Shown here piece by piece: positions 26,547 through 35,897 of a DNA stretch of 64,000 nt (its first letter is position 1; every line of letters starts with the position of its first letter). This DNA comes from Candidatus Zixiibacteriota bacterium. GTDB lineage: Bacteria; Zixibacteria; MSB-5A5; JAABVY01. The DNA lies in the NCBI GenBank assembly GCA_011056555.1, contig DSEQ01000002.1:19273-83272 (forward strand), in the 5' to 3' direction. Made by a program: the position numbers and the translations under genes. Under the pieces are notes generated by a model. It was not told the DNA's origin. It ran no database searches and saw only the letters and a list, made by a program, of their open reading frames with translations.

Positions 26547-27617
26547 TTATAATTCAATTAATTCTTTTTCAGCTTTGTTCAAAATGACACAACTGTTCTT
26601 TTTTAGAACAACATCATCTTCAATTCTAACTCCGCCCCATCCGGAAATATAGATTCCGGGCTCGATGGTCACCACCATATTGGGCCTCAGCTCCACATCG
26701 GACAGGGGCGAAACCGGCGGAGAATCATGAACCACGGTGCCGAGACCATGACCCAGCCCATGCCCAAAATTCTTTCCATATCCGGCCTTCTCTATAATAT
26801 TTCTGACTTTTTTGTCAAGTTCTTTTCCTGTCATACCCGCCTTAGCGTAACGGCATCCAGCTTTCTGGGCCTTCAGGACCAGATTGTAGATCTTTTTCTG
26901 CTTCTGGGTAGCCTTGCCGACAACAATCGTACGCGTCATGTCGGAATGATATCCTTTATAGACAGCGCCAAAATCCATGGTGATAAAATCGCCTTTTTGC
27001 ACTTTGCGGTCGGAAGCCACCCCATGCGGCATCGCCGAGCGGGGGCCCGAGGCGACTATGGTGTCGAAAGCAGGCCTCTCGGAACCGAGCATTTTCATCT
27101 GATACTCCAGCTCGGCGGCAATTTCATTTTCCCGCAGGCCGGGCTGAATATATCCCAGAATCCTGTCAAAAGCTTTGTCGGAAATTTTTACCGCTTCCCT
27201 TATCAATTTAATTTCGGCCTGGGTCTTAATAATAGAGAGGCTGCCCACAAGGCCCTTGGTGGGAATCAAGACGGCATCAGGCAGTAACTCCTTGAGATGC
27301 TCGAGAATAGCATGGGTCATATGTTCGGATTGAAATCCGATAGTAATATTTTTCTTCTGCAACGGTTTGAACTTGGGGAAATCCATCATCGGATCCCTCT
27401 GGCCGATCTCAATCTTGGCGCCCTTAACCTCTTTCTTGACCTGATCTTTGTAGCGGAAATCGGTGAAAAAATATGTCTGCGTGGGAAATACAAGCATTTT
27501 TGCCGACGAGCCGGAATAGCCGGTCAGATAACGTATATTGATCACATCTGTAACAAGCAAGCAGTCCAGATTTTCTTTCTTAACCAGTTGCTGCAAACGT
27601 TTTAGATTGGATGGCAT
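26547..27617 (-). CDS. M24 family Xaa-Pro aminopeptidase
   Basis: Two-metal aminopeptidase that removes an N-terminal residue ahead of proline. 356 residues with an N-terminal creatinase-like domain (CLLVTDVINIRYLTGYSGS) and the pita-bread catalytic domain. Metal ligands are visible in FITMDFGAVYKGYHSDMTRT, FGHGLGHGLGTVVHD, VTIEPGIYI and VRIEDDVVL. It sits just ahead of accB; in many bacteria efp is found between the two but is absent here. It follows a TPR gene after one base. Confidence 0.94.
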   Translation of the reverse strand: MPSNLKRLQQLVKKENLDCLLVTDVINIRYLTGYSGSSAKMLVFPTQTYFFTDFRYKDQVKKEVKGAKIEIGQRDPMMDFPKFKPLQKKNITIGFQSEHMTHAILEHLKELLPDAVLIPTKGLVGSLSIIKTQAEIKLIREAVKISDKAFDRILGYIQPGLRENEIAAELEYQMKMLGSERPAFDTIVASGPRSAMPHGVASDRKVQKGDFITMDFGAVYKGYHSDMTRTIVVGKATQKQKKIYNLVLKAQKAGCRYAKAGMTGKELDKKVRNIIEKAGYGKNFGHGLGHGLGTVVHDSPPVSPLSDVELRPNMVVTIEPGIYISGWGGVRIEDDVVLKKNSCVILNKAEKELIEL

Positions 27618-27618
27618 A

Positions 27619-28224
27619 TTATTTCTCCAGCTCCTTTAATATTGATTTTATACGGGTGTTCTCAGGCTGCATAACCAGAATCTCTTCGCAAAGTTCCCTG
27701 GCCAGCTTCTTATGGCCCTGTTTTATATAAAGATTCACCATTGTTTCGGTTGCGAATTTGCCTCTGGCCCTGTCTTTTGCGTACTCCATCTGCTCTTTTT
27801 CATCTCTGGCCCTGACTTCATCATCCCTGGTCTTGAAGACCATACCCCCGAGCTCATCGGCCTGATTCACCTGCTTCAGGTATGAGCGCGCCAGGGCATG
27901 CTCGCCATTTTCCATATAGATCTTACCTATCAGCTCTAAAGCGGCCAGATGTTCAGGAATTATTTGTAAGGTTCTGTGTAGGTATTTAAGCGCTCGCTCC
28001 TTATCTTTCAGGCTGTAATGGACTTTCCCCAGCATCCAGAATCCTGTGGGATAATCGGGAAAACTTTCAGCGTGCTGATTTAAAATTTCGAGGGCCCTCT
28101 TGTGCTCGCCTCCGGCAAGGTAGATATCGGCCAATCGTGCGAAGGATTCCGGAAGATACTTTTCCAGAACCTCAATCTCCGAATCCGACTTCCCTTTCAC
28201 CAGAGATAATTTTATCACAGTCAA
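27619..28224 (-). CDS. tetratricopeptide repeat protein
   Basis: 201 residues with no signal peptide. Tandem helical repeats can be seen from about residue 25 to 130, e.g. ESFARLADIYLAGGEHKRAL, YPTGFWMLGKVHYSLKDKERAL and LAALELIGKIYMENGEHALA, and one more near the C-terminus (MVNLYIKQGHKKLARELCEE). Likely a protein-protein interaction scaffold; its place before the aminopeptidase and accB gives no specific function. Confidence 0.8.
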   Translation of the reverse strand: MTVIKLSLVKGKSDSEIEVLEKYLPESFARLADIYLAGGEHKRALEILNQHAESFPDYPTGFWMLGKVHYSLKDKERALKYLHRTLQIIPEHLAALELIGKIYMENGEHALARSYLKQVNQADELGGMVFKTRDDEVRARDEKEQMEYAKDRARGKFATETMVNLYIKQGHKKLARELCEEILVMQPENTRIKSILKELEK

Positions 28225-28275
28225 CCTTCCAAACTTAAAAGTTAAAGCTGCGCTTTATCACTGTCAAGTAAAACT

Positions 28276-28749
28276 TTATAATGCAGAGAGCTTGCCGATC
28301 TTCTTGATCAGCTCGGATGTCGAATGTCCCGGAAGCAATTTGACACGTCTAACCTCTCCGCCCCATCCTTTTACCTCCTCAGCACCGACTATCTCTTTGA
28401 CCTTGTAATCAGAGCCTTTGACCAGAACATCCGGTTTGAGCTTCTTGATCAATTTAAGCGGGGTTTCATCGCTGAACGAAACCACATAGTCCACAGGCTC
28501 AAGCGCAGCCAGAATTTTGCTCCTCTCCTTGAACGGCATTATGGGCCGCCTGGGGCCCTTGATTTTTCTTACGGAAGCATCTGAGTTCAGGCCAACAATC
28601 AGCACATCCCCCAAAATTTTGCAGTCCTGCAGAAGTTTCAGGTGGCCGTAATGGATCAGGTCGAAAACGCCGTTGGTAAATACAACCCGACAGCTCCGCC
28701 AGCTTTTCCGGAGTTCAGCCATTCTATTTACACCAATTACTCTACCCAT
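28276..28749 (-). CDS. rfaE2: D-glycero-beta-D-manno-heptose 1-phosphate adenylyltransferase
   Basis: Nucleotidyltransferase making ADP-heptose for the LPS core; equals the C-terminal domain of HldE. 157 residues. FTNGVFDLIHYGHLKLL contains the HxGH nucleotide-binding motif, and GLNSDASVRKIKGPRRPI is the downstream signature. The start overlaps the stop of rfaE1 by eight bases, so the split kinase and adenylyltransferase are translationally coupled. Its presence is one of the main pointers to a Gram-negative outer membrane. Confidence 0.93.
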   Translation of the reverse strand: MGRVIGVNRMAELRKSWRSCRVVFTNGVFDLIHYGHLKLLQDCKILGDVLIVGLNSDASVRKIKGPRRPIMPFKERSKILAALEPVDYVVSFSDETPLKLIKKLKPDVLVKGSDYKVKEIVGAEEVKGWGGEVRRVKLLPGHSTSELIKKIGKLSAL

Positions 28750-29749
28750 TATTATTTCCTTTGAGTCGTTTATTTATCTCTTTCATCAAAGCTTCTTTTG
28801 TAGTCTGGGCGGTGCCAAGCTCGGCCACCACCAATCCGGCCGCCTGGTTGGAGATATAGGCCGCCTCGGGCAGACTCGCTCCCGCCGCCACAGCCGAAAC
28901 AATGGCCGAGATAACCGTGTCGCCCGCACCGGTGACATCATACACCCTGCGGGCGGCAGTGGGAAGAAATGTCAGGCTGCCGCTCTTCTCGAACAACGCC
29001 ATCCCCTCCGGGCCGCGCGTGATCAGGAGCGACTCTGCGTCCAGTAGTCTCAAGAGGCCCCAGCCGACCTCTTTTAAATCATCCTCGTTCCTGATCCGTT
29101 TGCCATAAGCAAAACCGGCTTCGTGATGATTGGGGGTGATCACCGAGACTCGTTTATACGATTTGAAATTAACATCCTTGGGATCGACCGCAATGAATAC
29201 ACCGTTCTCGCGGCAGAGGTTAATGAGACTGCCCAGCAGCTTTTTCGTGATCACTCCCTTGCCGTAGTCGGATATAATCAACCCCTTTGCGTCGCTGATT
29301 TTTGCTTTGATCTTTGCGAATATTTCCTTTTCAATTTCCCGGCTGATATCCTCGGTGGTTTCATGGTCAGCGCGCACAACCTGCTGGTTATGGGCTATGA
29401 TACGGGTCTTTATGGTGGTCGGACGGGAATTATCCATGACAATTCCGTCTGAACGGATTCCATTATCACCCAGCAGAATATTAAATGTTTCCGAACGCAG
29501 GTCATTTCCTACCACACCCACAAGATGGGGATTATCCCCCAGCTTTCTTATATTCACCGCGACATTGGCGGCTCCGCCCAGTAGAAGCGTCTCGTTTCTG
29601 ACCTCCACCACCGGCACCGGCGCTTCGGGAGAAATTCGGTTTACATCGCCCCACAAATAGCGGTCCATCATGAGGTCGCCCAGTATAATGATGGAATTGC
29701 CGCCCATGTGAGAAAAGATTTCGTCTATTCTCTGCCTCTCTACTATCAA
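28742..29749 (-). CDS. rfaE1: D-glycero-beta-D-manno-heptose-7-phosphate kinase
   Basis: PfkB-family kinase, equal to the N-terminal domain of HldE. The track ORF (554 residues to 30406) is far too long; its first 219 residues are antisense to DUF3467 and GH57 genes. A TTG at 29749 with AAGGA seven bases upstream gives a family-like start (IVERQRIDEIF before IIILGDLMMDRYLWGDV). RISPEAPVPVVEV, LGGAANVAVNI and the catalytic DVTGAGDTVISAI are intact. Length is 335 residues. It is divergent from the DUF3467 gene, only 75 bases away. Confidence 0.92.
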   Translation of the reverse strand: MIVERQRIDEIFSHMGGNSIIILGDLMMDRYLWGDVNRISPEAPVPVVEVRNETLLLGGAANVAVNIRKLGDNPHLVGVVGNDLRSETFNILLGDNGIRSDGIVMDNSRPTTIKTRIIAHNQQVVRADHETTEDISREIEKEIFAKIKAKISDAKGLIISDYGKGVITKKLLGSLINLCRENGVFIAVDPKDVNFKSYKRVSVITPNHHEAGFAYGKRIRNEDDLKEVGWGLLRLLDAESLLITRGPEGMALFEKSGSLTFLPTAARRVYDVTGAGDTVISAIVSAVAAGASLPEAAYISNQAAGLVVAELGTAQTTKEALMKEINKRLKGNNNG

Positions 29750-29824
29750 CCCAAATTCCTTTTTGCTATTGACTTTGGGCTGAATTGTAATACTTTTATG
29801 CCAAAAGTTCAAGGAGGAAATCTT

Positions 29825-30148
29825 ATGAAGCAGCCACAAGGCACTCCACAGCAGATCAAAGTAGCGCTCGGGGATGATCTCCCGGACGAAGTATATTCCA
29901 ATTTGCAGATTATAAATTTTTCGCCGGCGGAATTCATAATCGACTTCGCACGTTTCTCTCCCGGTATGACCAAGGCCAAAGTCCACTCCCGTGTTATCCT
30001 GAATCCGACCACCGCCAAAGCGCTGTTGAACAACCTCGAAAACAGCATAAAAAAATATGAGGGCCAATTCGGGCCGATAAAAATGTTCGGCAAAGAGGAG
30101 AAATCGATCGGATTCCAAACAGCCACGGAACAAAAACTGGACGGCTGA
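29825..30148 (+). CDS. DUF3467 family protein
   Basis: The track start at 29708 lies in the promoter side of the divergent rfaE1 gene. ATG 29825 has AAGGAGGAAATCTT directly upstream and gives 107 residues. IKVALGDDLPDEVYSNLQII, FIIDFARFSPGM and VILNPTTAKALLNNLENSI match DUF3467, a small conserved domain of unknown function. A TTGACT-like box near 29768 may be the promoter. The GH57 gene follows after 58 bases, possibly in the same transcript. Confidence 0.85.
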   Translation: MKQPQGTPQQIKVALGDDLPDEVYSNLQIINFSPAEFIIDFARFSPGMTKAKVHSRVILNPTTAKALLNNLENSIKKYEGQFGPIKMFGKEEKSIGFQTATEQKLDG

Positions 30149-30206
30149 CAATTCACCCTGGGATTTTCGATTTCTATCAATAAACCACTTTGGAAAGGAA
30201 TAGAGC

Positions 30207-31949
30207 ATGGCTGAGGGCAAAACAGGAGCATTTTCATTTGTACTCCACTCCCATCTCCCGTATGTTCTCTCGCATGGGCGCTGGCCCCATGGTACCGACT
30301 GGCTGAATGAGGCCTGCGCGGAAACATATATACCCATCCTGGACATGCTCAACGAAATTGTCGAAGAGGGGCAAAGCCCCAATCTCACAATCAGCCTTTC
30401 CCCCACTCTCTGTGAACAGCTCGGACATAAGACCTTTTCTCATGAGTTTGTGACTTATCTGGATAACAAAATCCAGGCGGCAGTCACTGATAAAGAAATC
30501 TTCGACAGGCACGGTGATACGGAGATGGCCGAACTCGCCCAGATGTGGATAGATTTTTACAGCAGGACCAAAGACAGTTTTAAAAATAAATACAAGCAGA
30601 ATTTGCCGGAGGTTTTCAAGGAACTTCAGGATAACGGCCATATCGAGATTATGACCTGTGCCGCAACTCACGGCTACCTTCCCCTGCTTTCGCAGGATAC
30701 GACTATTCAGGCCCAGATCAAACAGGCCATCCAATCCTATGAAAATTTCTTTGACCGCAAACCGCGCGGGATATGGCTGCCCGAGTGCGCTTATCGTCCC
30801 CGCTACGAATGGAAACCCCCGGTGCAGGTGGAAGGTCTGGAGCAGAGTTATCTGCGCAAAGGCGTGGAGGAAATACTCTCTGAAAACGGCATAGAATATT
30901 TTATAGTCGACAGCGCGCTTCTAAAAGGCGGCAAGGCCATCGGAGTATATATCGACCGCTTTGAGGCGCTGCAGAAGCTCTGGGGCCAATTCGAGAAAGA
31001 GTACAGGCCGCCCGAGGAAATCAAGGAGAGAAGCCCGCAGGAAGTGTACCTGGTATCCTCCGGGGACGAAAATAAAAAGCCGGTGGCCGTCTTCACCCGC
31101 GACCCCGACACCGGTCTGCAGGTCTGGTCGGGAGAATATGGCTACCCGGGGGACGGTAATTATCTGGACTTCCACAAAAAACGTTTTCCCGGCGGCCACC
31201 GTTACTGGAAAGTGACTTCGGCCAAAAGCGATCTGGCTGATAAAGAGGAATACAATTTTAAGGCAGCAATGGGACGGGTGCCGGAAAATGCCGCGCACTT
31301 CAAATCGGTAGTGAAGGATACACTGCTCGCATATCATGAGAGATCGGGGAAAAAAGGCTTTCTGTGTGCCCCGTTTGACTGCGAGTTATTCGGACACTGG
31401 TGGTTTGAGGGGGTCAATTTCCTCAAACTGGTAATTCAATATGTCAACCACGATGAACAGATCGAAACCAGGACATGCTCGAGCTTCCTGGATGAAGCCC
31501 TCCCCACCGAGGTGATCTCGTTGCCCGAAGGCAGCTGGGGCAAGGGCGGATACCATTACATCTGGCTGAATGAGTGGACGGAATGGAGCTGGAAGCATAT
31601 ATATGAGGATGAACTGCGCATGCAGTCGCTGGCGCAGAAATACAAAGACAGCGATGACAAGGATCTTCAGAATATTCTCAAACAGGCCGCGCGCGAACTT
31701 ATGCTCCTGGTCGCCTCCGACTGGCAGTTCCTGATCTCAACCTGGGCCGCCCGTGATTACGCCGAAATGAGGCTGGCACGGCATCACAAAAGATTTCAGC
31801 GTCTGGCTAATATGGCTGAAAGATATGCAAGCGGCGATGACGTCGACCAGGAGGACTGGACCTTCCTGGGAGATATGGAAAACCAGGACAGCATCTTCCC
31901 GGATGTAGAGATCTCCTGGTTTGCTGAACTCGACTACCCGATAACTTGA
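30207..31949 (+). CDS. glycoside hydrolase family 57 protein (branching-enzyme/alpha-amylase type)
   Basis: 580-residue GH57 enzyme acting on alpha-glucans such as glycogen. FVLHSHLPYVLSHGRWPHG (metal/active site His), IEIMTCAATHGYLPLL, GIWLPECAYRPRY (catalytic nucleophile Glu, about residue 195) and APFDCELFGHWWFEG (acid/base Asp, about 395) are intact and match 1,4-alpha-glucan branching enzymes of this family. A helical C-terminal domain follows with DWQFLISTWAA. No signal peptide, so it is cytoplasmic. AAAGGAA precedes the ATG. Confidence 0.9.
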   Translation: MAEGKTGAFSFVLHSHLPYVLSHGRWPHGTDWLNEACAETYIPILDMLNEIVEEGQSPNLTISLSPTLCEQLGHKTFSHEFVTYLDNKIQAAVTDKEIFDRHGDTEMAELAQMWIDFYSRTKDSFKNKYKQNLPEVFKELQDNGHIEIMTCAATHGYLPLLSQDTTIQAQIKQAIQSYENFFDRKPRGIWLPECAYRPRYEWKPPVQVEGLEQSYLRKGVEEILSENGIEYFIVDSALLKGGKAIGVYIDRFEALQKLWGQFEKEYRPPEEIKERSPQEVYLVSSGDENKKPVAVFTRDPDTGLQVWSGEYGYPGDGNYLDFHKKRFPGGHRYWKVTSAKSDLADKEEYNFKAAMGRVPENAAHFKSVVKDTLLAYHERSGKKGFLCAPFDCELFGHWWFEGVNFLKLVIQYVNHDEQIETRTCSSFLDEALPTEVISLPEGSWGKGGYHYIWLNEWTEWSWKHIYEDELRMQSLAQKYKDSDDKDLQNILKQAARELMLLVASDWQFLISTWAARDYAEMRLARHHKRFQRLANMAERYASGDDVDQEDWTFLGDMENQDSIFPDVEISWFAELDYPIT

Positions 31950-31991
31950 TTTCGAATACCGAATAATACTATCGAAGCGGATAATGATATG

Positions 31992-32022
31992 AAGCCCGAG
32001 AACCGCAGGCTCGGGCTTTTCC
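31992..32022 (+). terminator. intrinsic terminator after the GH57 gene
   Basis: AAGCCCGAG (31992-32000) pairs with CTCGGGCTT (32010-32018) across a nine-base loop, followed by TT. It lies 43 bases after the stop. Confidence 0.8.
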
Positions 32023-32162
32023 AGCAAGCCGACTATAACTGATAAATTTCACAAAGTTTTTCCTTGATCTTTGAAACAAAACGTATAATATCATGTTAAA
32101 AGAGGATATGAACAATCCTGTTTTATTATATTTTTGATATGCGCATTAATGGAGGTAACTAT

Positions 32163-32753
32163 ATGACATTTATGAGAATATTATTTGCATTCGGTATGAT
32201 AGCGGTCATCATCGGCGCCGCGGCAATTGCAGGAGAAGAGCAGCAGGGAAGCAAGTCAAAGGAAATGACCTCTGCGGAAATGCCTCCCATGGGTCCTCCC
32301 GAGGAGATGAAGATGCTCGAATCTGTTGTGGGAGTTTATGATGTCGAACAGCAGTGGCGCATGGATCCCTCTTCGGAGGAATGGGAGACCTCAACCGGCG
32401 TGGCGACCTATAAAATGATTCTGGACGGCGCAGCCATGCAGCATACATTTGAGTCGCAGATGATGGGTATGCCCTACCAGGGCCTGGGCCTGATCGCTTT
32501 CAACCGGGAAACCGGAAAATGGCAGCAGACCTGGCTGGATAATATGGGCGCCCAGATCAGCTATTACGAGGGCGATTATAAGGATGGACAGATGGTATCG
32601 AGCGGCGAAGAAAAATGGCAGGGGCAGACATATCTCGCCAGGATTACGGTTTACAATATGGAACCTGCTGGTTTTGACTGGAAATACGAGATGTCAACCG
32701 ATGGAGGAAAAACTTACTACACATCCGGAAAAGCCCATTATTCCAAGCGTTAA
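32163..32753 (+). CDS. secreted DUF1579 family protein
   Basis: 196 residues. ATG 32163 is preferred over 32139 because GGAGGT lies seven bases upstream and it starts the signal peptide MTFMRILFAFGMIAVIIGAA. The mature part opens with a Met/Pro-rich linker and then the DUF1579 beta domain: VVGVYDVEQQWRM, ATYKMILDGAAMQHTFES, GLGLIAFNRETGKWQQTWLD. The family is a lipocalin-like fold of unknown ligand. TATAAT occurs about 75 bases upstream without a clear -35 box. A bidirectional terminator follows. Confidence 0.82.
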   Translation: MTFMRILFAFGMIAVIIGAAAIAGEEQQGSKSKEMTSAEMPPMGPPEEMKMLESVVGVYDVEQQWRMDPSSEEWETSTGVATYKMILDGAAMQHTFESQMMGMPYQGLGLIAFNRETGKWQQTWLDNMGAQISYYEGDYKDGQMVSSGEEKWQGQTYLARITVYNMEPAGFDWKYEMSTDGGKTYYTSGKAHYSKR

Positions 32754-32779
32754 AAATCCTCTCAAATTCCCGGATAGAA

Positions 32780-32816
32780 AAGGCGGAGCTGTTTAAGCTC
32801 CGCCTTCAGTTTTTTG
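32780..32816. terminator. bidirectional terminator between DUF1579 and VOC genes
   Basis: AAGGCGGAGC (32780-32789) and GCTCCGCCTT (32797-32806) form a perfect 10-base stem with a seven-base loop. The plus side is followed by CAGTTTTTT and the minus side by TTCTAT, so it can serve both convergent genes. Confidence 0.88.
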
Positions 32817-32829
32817 GGCTTTTCAGTAG

Positions 32830-33198
32830 TTATTTCTTGGACCATAATCCCATGATGTTCCCGGCCGGATCCTTAAATAGTAAGTAATAGCCGTAATCCG
32901 GCGCTATGGCTGTCTTTTCCTGCACGATTTCCACTCCCCTTTCACGCAAGCGTGAGAGATATTCTTCCAAATTGTCAACTTTGAGGTAAATACTGCAGCC
33001 GGTATCATTTGGCCTTCCCATGGTTGAAAAGCCGCCCTCACAGCCATTGCTGTCCTTCCACATGCCATAACCATTCATGGAGTTACGGACTTCCCAGTGA
33101 AAAAGCTCGGCATAAAACATCATGCTCTCTCCCAGATCACTGGCATAAATTTCGGTGTGACAAAGAGAACCGTCAGGCAGCTTGGAAATTGACATCAT
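32830..33198 (-). CDS. VOC family (glyoxalase-like) protein
   Basis: Single-domain 122-residue vicinal-oxygen-chelate protein. The two beta-alpha-beta-beta modules are visible: CHTEIYASDLGESMMFYAELF and later IYLKVDNLEEYLSRLRERGVEIV, ending with YYLLFKDPAGNIMGLWSK. Likely metal ligands are His13 and the Glu/Asp equivalents, but substrate is unknown. ATG is preceded by GAGGA. It converges with DUF1579 across a shared terminator. Confidence 0.87.
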   Translation of the reverse strand: MMSISKLPDGSLCHTEIYASDLGESMMFYAELFHWEVRNSMNGYGMWKDSNGCEGGFSTMGRPNDTGCSIYLKVDNLEEYLSRLRERGVEIVQEKTAIAPDYGYYLLFKDPAGNIMGLWSKK

Positions 33199-33521
33199 TC
33201 CTCCTCATTTTGAATGTGACTGCCTTTAAGATTTAGATGAGTATAATTCTGCGGAATTGTCATAGTTTTTGCCCTGTTCGTATATAAGAACGGTGAGGAT
33301 GGAATTTTGGTTTCATAAAAAAAGCCTGCTTTGATGAGCAGGCTTCAGGGTCAGAGCCTTGTGGATTGGTCACGTAACTTAGGTTTTCTTGCCTTTTCTA
33401 TCTGGATATACAATTAACCAAAAGACTTGTTCCAGAAAATAGCGGGATTTTAACAAATTTCAGGTTTGCATATTTTTCACAAAGCTATATCTTCTACTGC
33501 GTTCTGAGAAACAGCAATAAT
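33199..33521. other. 322-base divergent intergenic region
   Basis: Lies between the VOC gene (minus) and mutS2 (plus). No ORF of note. It holds the minus-oriented hairpin at 33314-33345, and an AT-rich segment (33400-33500) that must contain the mutS2 promoter, for which I see no clear consensus. Confidence 0.6.
33314..33345 (-). terminator. minus-strand terminator-like hairpin upstream of the VOC gene
   Basis: On minus, AAGCCTGCT-CATCAA-AGCAGGCTT is followed by seven T, a classic intrinsic terminator. No minus-strand gene precedes it; it would end a short transcript or act as an attenuator in the VOC gene leader. Confidence 0.65.
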
Positions 33522-35888
33522 ATGGATGAACATACATTACATAAGCTGGAATTCGACAAGATTAAAGTGCTCCTGCGGGATATCTGCCACACCCCGGCAG
33601 GCGTTGCCAGGGCGGAAAACCTTTATCCCAGAATAGATTACGAGCAGATAAAAAGAGAACTGGCAGAAACCGCACAGCTCACCGAGATACTCAGGTTCGA
33701 AGAGCCATTCGTAATGCAGACTCTTGATCCGGTGGACCTGTATTTATCACGCCTCAAAGTCGAGAACAGCTATCTGGACGCCACCGAATATCTCAAGGTG
33801 GCGCATTTCTTACGGGTATGTCACAGCCTGACACAATACATGAAGGGAAAGGCAGATAAGTATCCCCTGATCAATTCCTATATTTCCGAAATAAAACCTG
33901 CGCCCGAGGTTCTCAAGAAGATCGAAAAGGCAATCGATAAGACAGGCGAGGTGATGGACTCGGCGTCCCCCAAACTTCGCAAGATCAGGATAGAAAAACA
34001 ACTGGTGCGCAATAGAATACTGGCGAGACTTGAATCTATGATTCAATCACGCAGGACGCCGGAAACGCGCCAGGATGACCTCATTACCATTCGCGATGGA
34101 CGCTATGTGATCCCCATGCAGACATCTGACGTCACCAGTAAAACCGGTGTTATCCACGGCCGTTCCAAAACCGGTATGACCTTGTTTGTCGAGCCGATGG
34201 CGACTGTCGAAATGAACAACCACCTGCGGGAATTGCTCAATGAAGAGGAAGAGGAGATTGAGCGGATCCTGATCGATATTGGCGACTCGGTACGCTCTCA
34301 TCTGCCTGAATTTCGGCACAATTATGAGATGGTCGGGATTATCGATTTCATCCATGCCAAAGCTCGCCTGGCCGTGCGTTTAGACTGTAATCCCCCCAGG
34401 CTGGTGGAGAGACCATATATTGATCTGAAGGATTCGCGCCATCCGCTCCTGCTCATATCGGTCGAAAAACAGTCAGAGGTCGTGCCGCTGGATATTCATC
34501 TGGCAAAAGATTTCGATTGCATTGTAATCACCGGGCCGAATATGGGCGGCAAGACAGTCGCCTTGAAAACTGTCGGTTTGCTGTCGCTCATGGTCCAGTC
34601 CGGATTGTTGATACCGGCACATGAGGATTCTGCAATGGGGATTTTCGGACGCATTTTCGCCGACATCGGTGATGAGCAGTCGATCGAGCTGTCATTATCG
34701 ACATTTTCCTCACACGTGTCGAAGATTATTGCAGCGGTCAAGAACTGCGATGAAAACACGCTGATTCTCATGGATGAGCTCGGCGCCGGCACAGATCCGG
34801 TCGAGGGCTCCGCACTGGGGGAGGCGATCCTGAAGAAGATTCTTGATTGCAAGGGAAAGGCGATTATAACCACCCACTATTCGGCGCTCAAGACTCTTCC
34901 AGAGAAAGACAGGCGCATCCAGAATGCATCACTGGAATTCGATCAGAAAACCCTGAAACCTACATACAGGCTTCAGATCGGCCTGCCCGGGTCATCCTAC
35001 GCGATTGAAATGGCCAAGCGCCTGGGTATGCCGCAGGATATTGTCGAGGATGCAGTGCAGCTTATGGGCACGCAGGAGAGGAATCTGGCCGAGTTAATCG
35101 AGCGCTTACAGGCCGAGACTCAGGATGCAGAAGAGGCCAAAAAAGCAGCTTTGCAGGAGAAGGAAGAAGTCGACAGGCTGCGCAAGCACTATCTCGATCG
35201 GCAGGACCAGATCGCAGAAGAACAGCAGGCCTACAAAGAGAAAGCAATGAAGGAAGCCGAGGATTTGGTCAAGAGTACACGCACCCGCCTGGAACAACTG
35301 GTACGCAATATAAAGGAGCACAAAGCGGACAAGGAAAGCGTGAAGGAAGCCCACAAATTCATTAAAGAAAAACAGGATGAATTCAGAAGCAGACTGGAAA
35401 AGATGAAGACCCGGAAAGAGACGGCCATGGAAGAGACCCTCTCCCCCGGTGATCGCGTATTTATTGAAAACCTTCGTACCGAGGGGGAATTAATTGACTA
35501 TAATGAAAATACCGACAGCTGGCGGGTTCAGACCGGCAGTATTATCGCCAGCGTCAAATCCGATCTGCTCAAAAAAATACGTAAGCAGGAGCCGAGGAGA
35601 CGTGTACCCTCAGGTGTGAACTATGCACCCTTTGAGGACGTGCCGATGCAGATTTCTGTGCGGGGTATGACCGCCGAAGAAGCAATTTCGGCCGTAGAGA
35701 AATATCTGGATTCGGTCTCAATTGCCAACCTGGAGACAGTATATATTCTCCATGGCAAAGGTACCGGCGCCCTGCGTAAAGCTATCGGAGATTACCTGAA
35801 AACTCATCCAATGGTTGAGAACCACAGGCTGGGGTATTTTAATGAGGGCGGTGCGGGAGTCACAGTCATAAAAATGAAAAAGAGCTAA
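33522..35888 (+). CDS. mutS2: endonuclease MutS2
   Basis: MutS paralogue lacking the mismatch-recognition domain; in other species it limits recombination or rescues collided ribosomes. 788 residues: N-terminal LEFDKIKVLLRDICHTPAG, clamp and lever helices, ATPase with ITGPNMGGKTVALKTVG (Walker A near residue 330) and LILMDELGAGTDPVEGSALGE, a long charged coiled coil (about 515-640), then a KOW-like segment and a C-terminal Smr nuclease domain with TVYILHGKGTGALRKAI. Full length. The ribosome site is weak (GAGAAACAG). Confidence 0.96.
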   Translation: MDEHTLHKLEFDKIKVLLRDICHTPAGVARAENLYPRIDYEQIKRELAETAQLTEILRFEEPFVMQTLDPVDLYLSRLKVENSYLDATEYLKVAHFLRVCHSLTQYMKGKADKYPLINSYISEIKPAPEVLKKIEKAIDKTGEVMDSASPKLRKIRIEKQLVRNRILARLESMIQSRRTPETRQDDLITIRDGRYVIPMQTSDVTSKTGVIHGRSKTGMTLFVEPMATVEMNNHLRELLNEEEEEIERILIDIGDSVRSHLPEFRHNYEMVGIIDFIHAKARLAVRLDCNPPRLVERPYIDLKDSRHPLLLISVEKQSEVVPLDIHLAKDFDCIVITGPNMGGKTVALKTVGLLSLMVQSGLLIPAHEDSAMGIFGRIFADIGDEQSIELSLSTFSSHVSKIIAAVKNCDENTLILMDELGAGTDPVEGSALGEAILKKILDCKGKAIITTHYSALKTLPEKDRRIQNASLEFDQKTLKPTYRLQIGLPGSSYAIEMAKRLGMPQDIVEDAVQLMGTQERNLAELIERLQAETQDAEEAKKAALQEKEEVDRLRKHYLDRQDQIAEEQQAYKEKAMKEAEDLVKSTRTRLEQLVRNIKEHKADKESVKEAHKFIKEKQDEFRSRLEKMKTRKETAMEETLSPGDRVFIENLRTEGELIDYNENTDSWRVQTGSIIASVKSDLLKKIRKQEPRRRVPSGVNYAPFEDVPMQISVRGMTAEEAISAVEKYLDSVSIANLETVYILHGKGTGALRKAIGDYLKTHPMVENHRLGYFNEGGAGVTVIKMKKS

Positions 35889-35897
35889 GTGCCGGGA

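Noticed and set aside
29750-30406. N-terminal 219 residues of the 554-residue rfaE1 ORF
   Set aside because: Antisense to DUF3467 and GH57 genes; the kinase family starts near 29749, where a TTG has an AAGGA site.
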